Positions 62,546-64,000 of a stretch of DNA of 64,000 nucleotides are shown piece by piece (position 1 is the first letter of the stretch; the number at the start of each line of letters is the position of its first letter). The translations under genes and the position numbers were made by a program. The notes under the pieces are model-generated. The model did no database searches. It was not told where the DNA came from and was given only the letters and a program-made list of their open reading frames with translations. This DNA comes from Lates calcarifer (taxonomy: Eukaryota > Chordata > Actinopteri > Centropomidae): NCBI RefSeq assembly GCF_001640805.2, contig NC_066837.1:21321341-21385340 (forward strand). Direction: 5' to 3'.

Positions 62546-64000
62546 GTGAGTTTCGTATATTTTCAAACTAAATGTAACGTTATTTATTGGTTATGTGGTC
62601 CATAAACAGGAAGGACCCCATCCGGGTTTATTTACAATTCAAAAGGAATCACACTCAACCGCTTCACTACGATTTTCCGGTCATGTGACAATGAGCGAAC
62701 CAATGACTGGTTGTCATCCAGGTGACGTGACTTGCAGCTTTGCATTTTCAGACACTGGGTCCGTGACAATTTTATTGTAAATGCTAAATATAAATAAGCG
62801 TAAGGATGTCGAAAACAGGGCGAGCTGTGAAAACTGTGAAATGTTGCTTACCTGATGTACATCCTTCATGTTTTCATCAAACATTTTGTCCTGGTATAGT
62901 ACTAATTTACAGTCCTTTTAGGGTCTGAGCTTAAATGTCTTACAGCAGAATTGTATTTCCATTTAAGCTCTATTTATATTTTTATACATTATAAATGTCT
63001 TAGACTGTTCATTCCCTGCGCTAATTATTCCCAAAGATTCAGGGATTTCACACTGATACAATGAATTAGCAAATGTAATCTGTATATCTAATGAATTACT
63101 CCTTCCCTGGGCATACATGTGATCACCAAAGAGTTGCTCCCACTCAAGATCTTTTTTTACTATTAAGTTGGTTAAGTTTGATAGACACTGGCTGATCCTC
63201 TGTATGTTAAAATTACATATGTTGTCTGTTGCAGGTGCATAGGTGATTGAAATCGGTCATTCTCAATAAAACTGTCACCAACCTCACATCACTTAAACCT
63301 ATGTTTCAATATACAACAGAAATGACATATAACAGAAATGTCGAGACCCTCAAATTTAAACCCTCCCTCTTTATCTTGATTAACTGTGTCCAACTGTATT
63401 TATCAGTTTGGAGTCCACACTAACTCAATTATCTCATAAAAACAGTGAATTTATAGAAAAGTACTGTGCTTTTATCTCACTTTAAAGCCCTTTACAAAGC
63501 TTATGAATTTCATTAGATGTAGGGAGTGAATAATGTGTGTGAATATTATCAATTACAAATTACTTTAAAGATTTTAAACTCAGGTTTTCAGTTGGTATTG
63601 GAGCCATTTGTTGTAACTTTTCTGAATTAGATATAGTCTTTACCTGAGACATGAGCAGAGCTGACTTTGCCATTTATTAATGCTTTATCATGGAGGTGGG
63701 TGAACTCATATAAAGGCGAGGGAACAGTGACAATGTTTACCCTTCACCACATCCATCCAAATAGTGGATAGAAAAACTTCTGAAGTATCCACTTTTTAGT
63801 TTCTGAAATGCATCACTGCACACAGACCTTCCTAACTCCAACAACACTTACAAACTCACACTTTTCCAATCTATAGAACTTCTGCTGGGGAACTGACTTA
63901 CACCACAGTAATCTCAAGAGAGATGGATACATTTGAAATAAATGCTAATTTGGTGCAATAATGTGCAGACACGGGGCTTCAGTCACAGTTGCACAGTTAA
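62546..64000. other. right-end stretch without recognised exons
   Basis: AT-rich. Would be intron 1 of the divergent gene if the 62,515 exon is real. No repeats of note and no homology on either strand. Confidence 0.45.

Overview
The window is nuclear DNA from a ray-finned fish, most likely a percomorph teleost. The evidence is compact GT-AG split genes that read as fish orthologues of human 16p genes, a Tc1-type DNA transposon with IR/DR ends, tRNA-like teleost SINEs, many CA and poly-A tracts, and AT-rich intergenic DNA. Nothing prokaryotic, viral or CRISPR-like was seen.

Layout. From 1 to about 27,600 the sequence is gene-poor. I found no exon I can defend there. It holds simple repeats, SINE fragments, copies of a TTAGCATGCTAA-type dispersed repeat, a decayed DNA-transposon fragment, one isolated GC-rich patch (18,020-18,365) and a possible conserved non-coding element (22,670-22,880). 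From 27,600 to the end there are five genes. hmox2 (+) encodes heme oxygenase 2. tmem186 (-) encodes a mitochondrial complex I assembly factor and lies tail-to-tail with hmox2. gde1 (+) encodes a glycerophosphodiester phosphodiesterase and is head-to-head with tmem186. mcrip2 (+) follows, with an intact-ended Tc1 transposon in its third intron. slx4 (-) encodes the DNA-repair nuclease scaffold in 13 coding exons and is tail-to-tail with mcrip2. A 31-nt candidate first exon of an unidentified gene diverges from slx4 at 62,515.

Exon models were built by hand from homology and GT/AG phase. gde1 (6 exons, 334 codons) and mcrip2 (5 exons, 144 codons) close exactly in phase. slx4 closes in phase over 12 exons, but exon 1 carries one surplus base inside an Ala/Pro-coding triplet repeat. 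hmox2 carries two separate one-base surpluses, in exons 2 and 4. Those three +1 frameshifts are the most consequential observation: they are either consensus errors or real lesions, and an automatic pipeline would truncate both genes.

The genes do not form a functional pathway; they are housekeeping neighbours. In human their orthologues are scattered along chromosome 16p, so the block is of interest for synteny. I found no convincing undescribed biological system.
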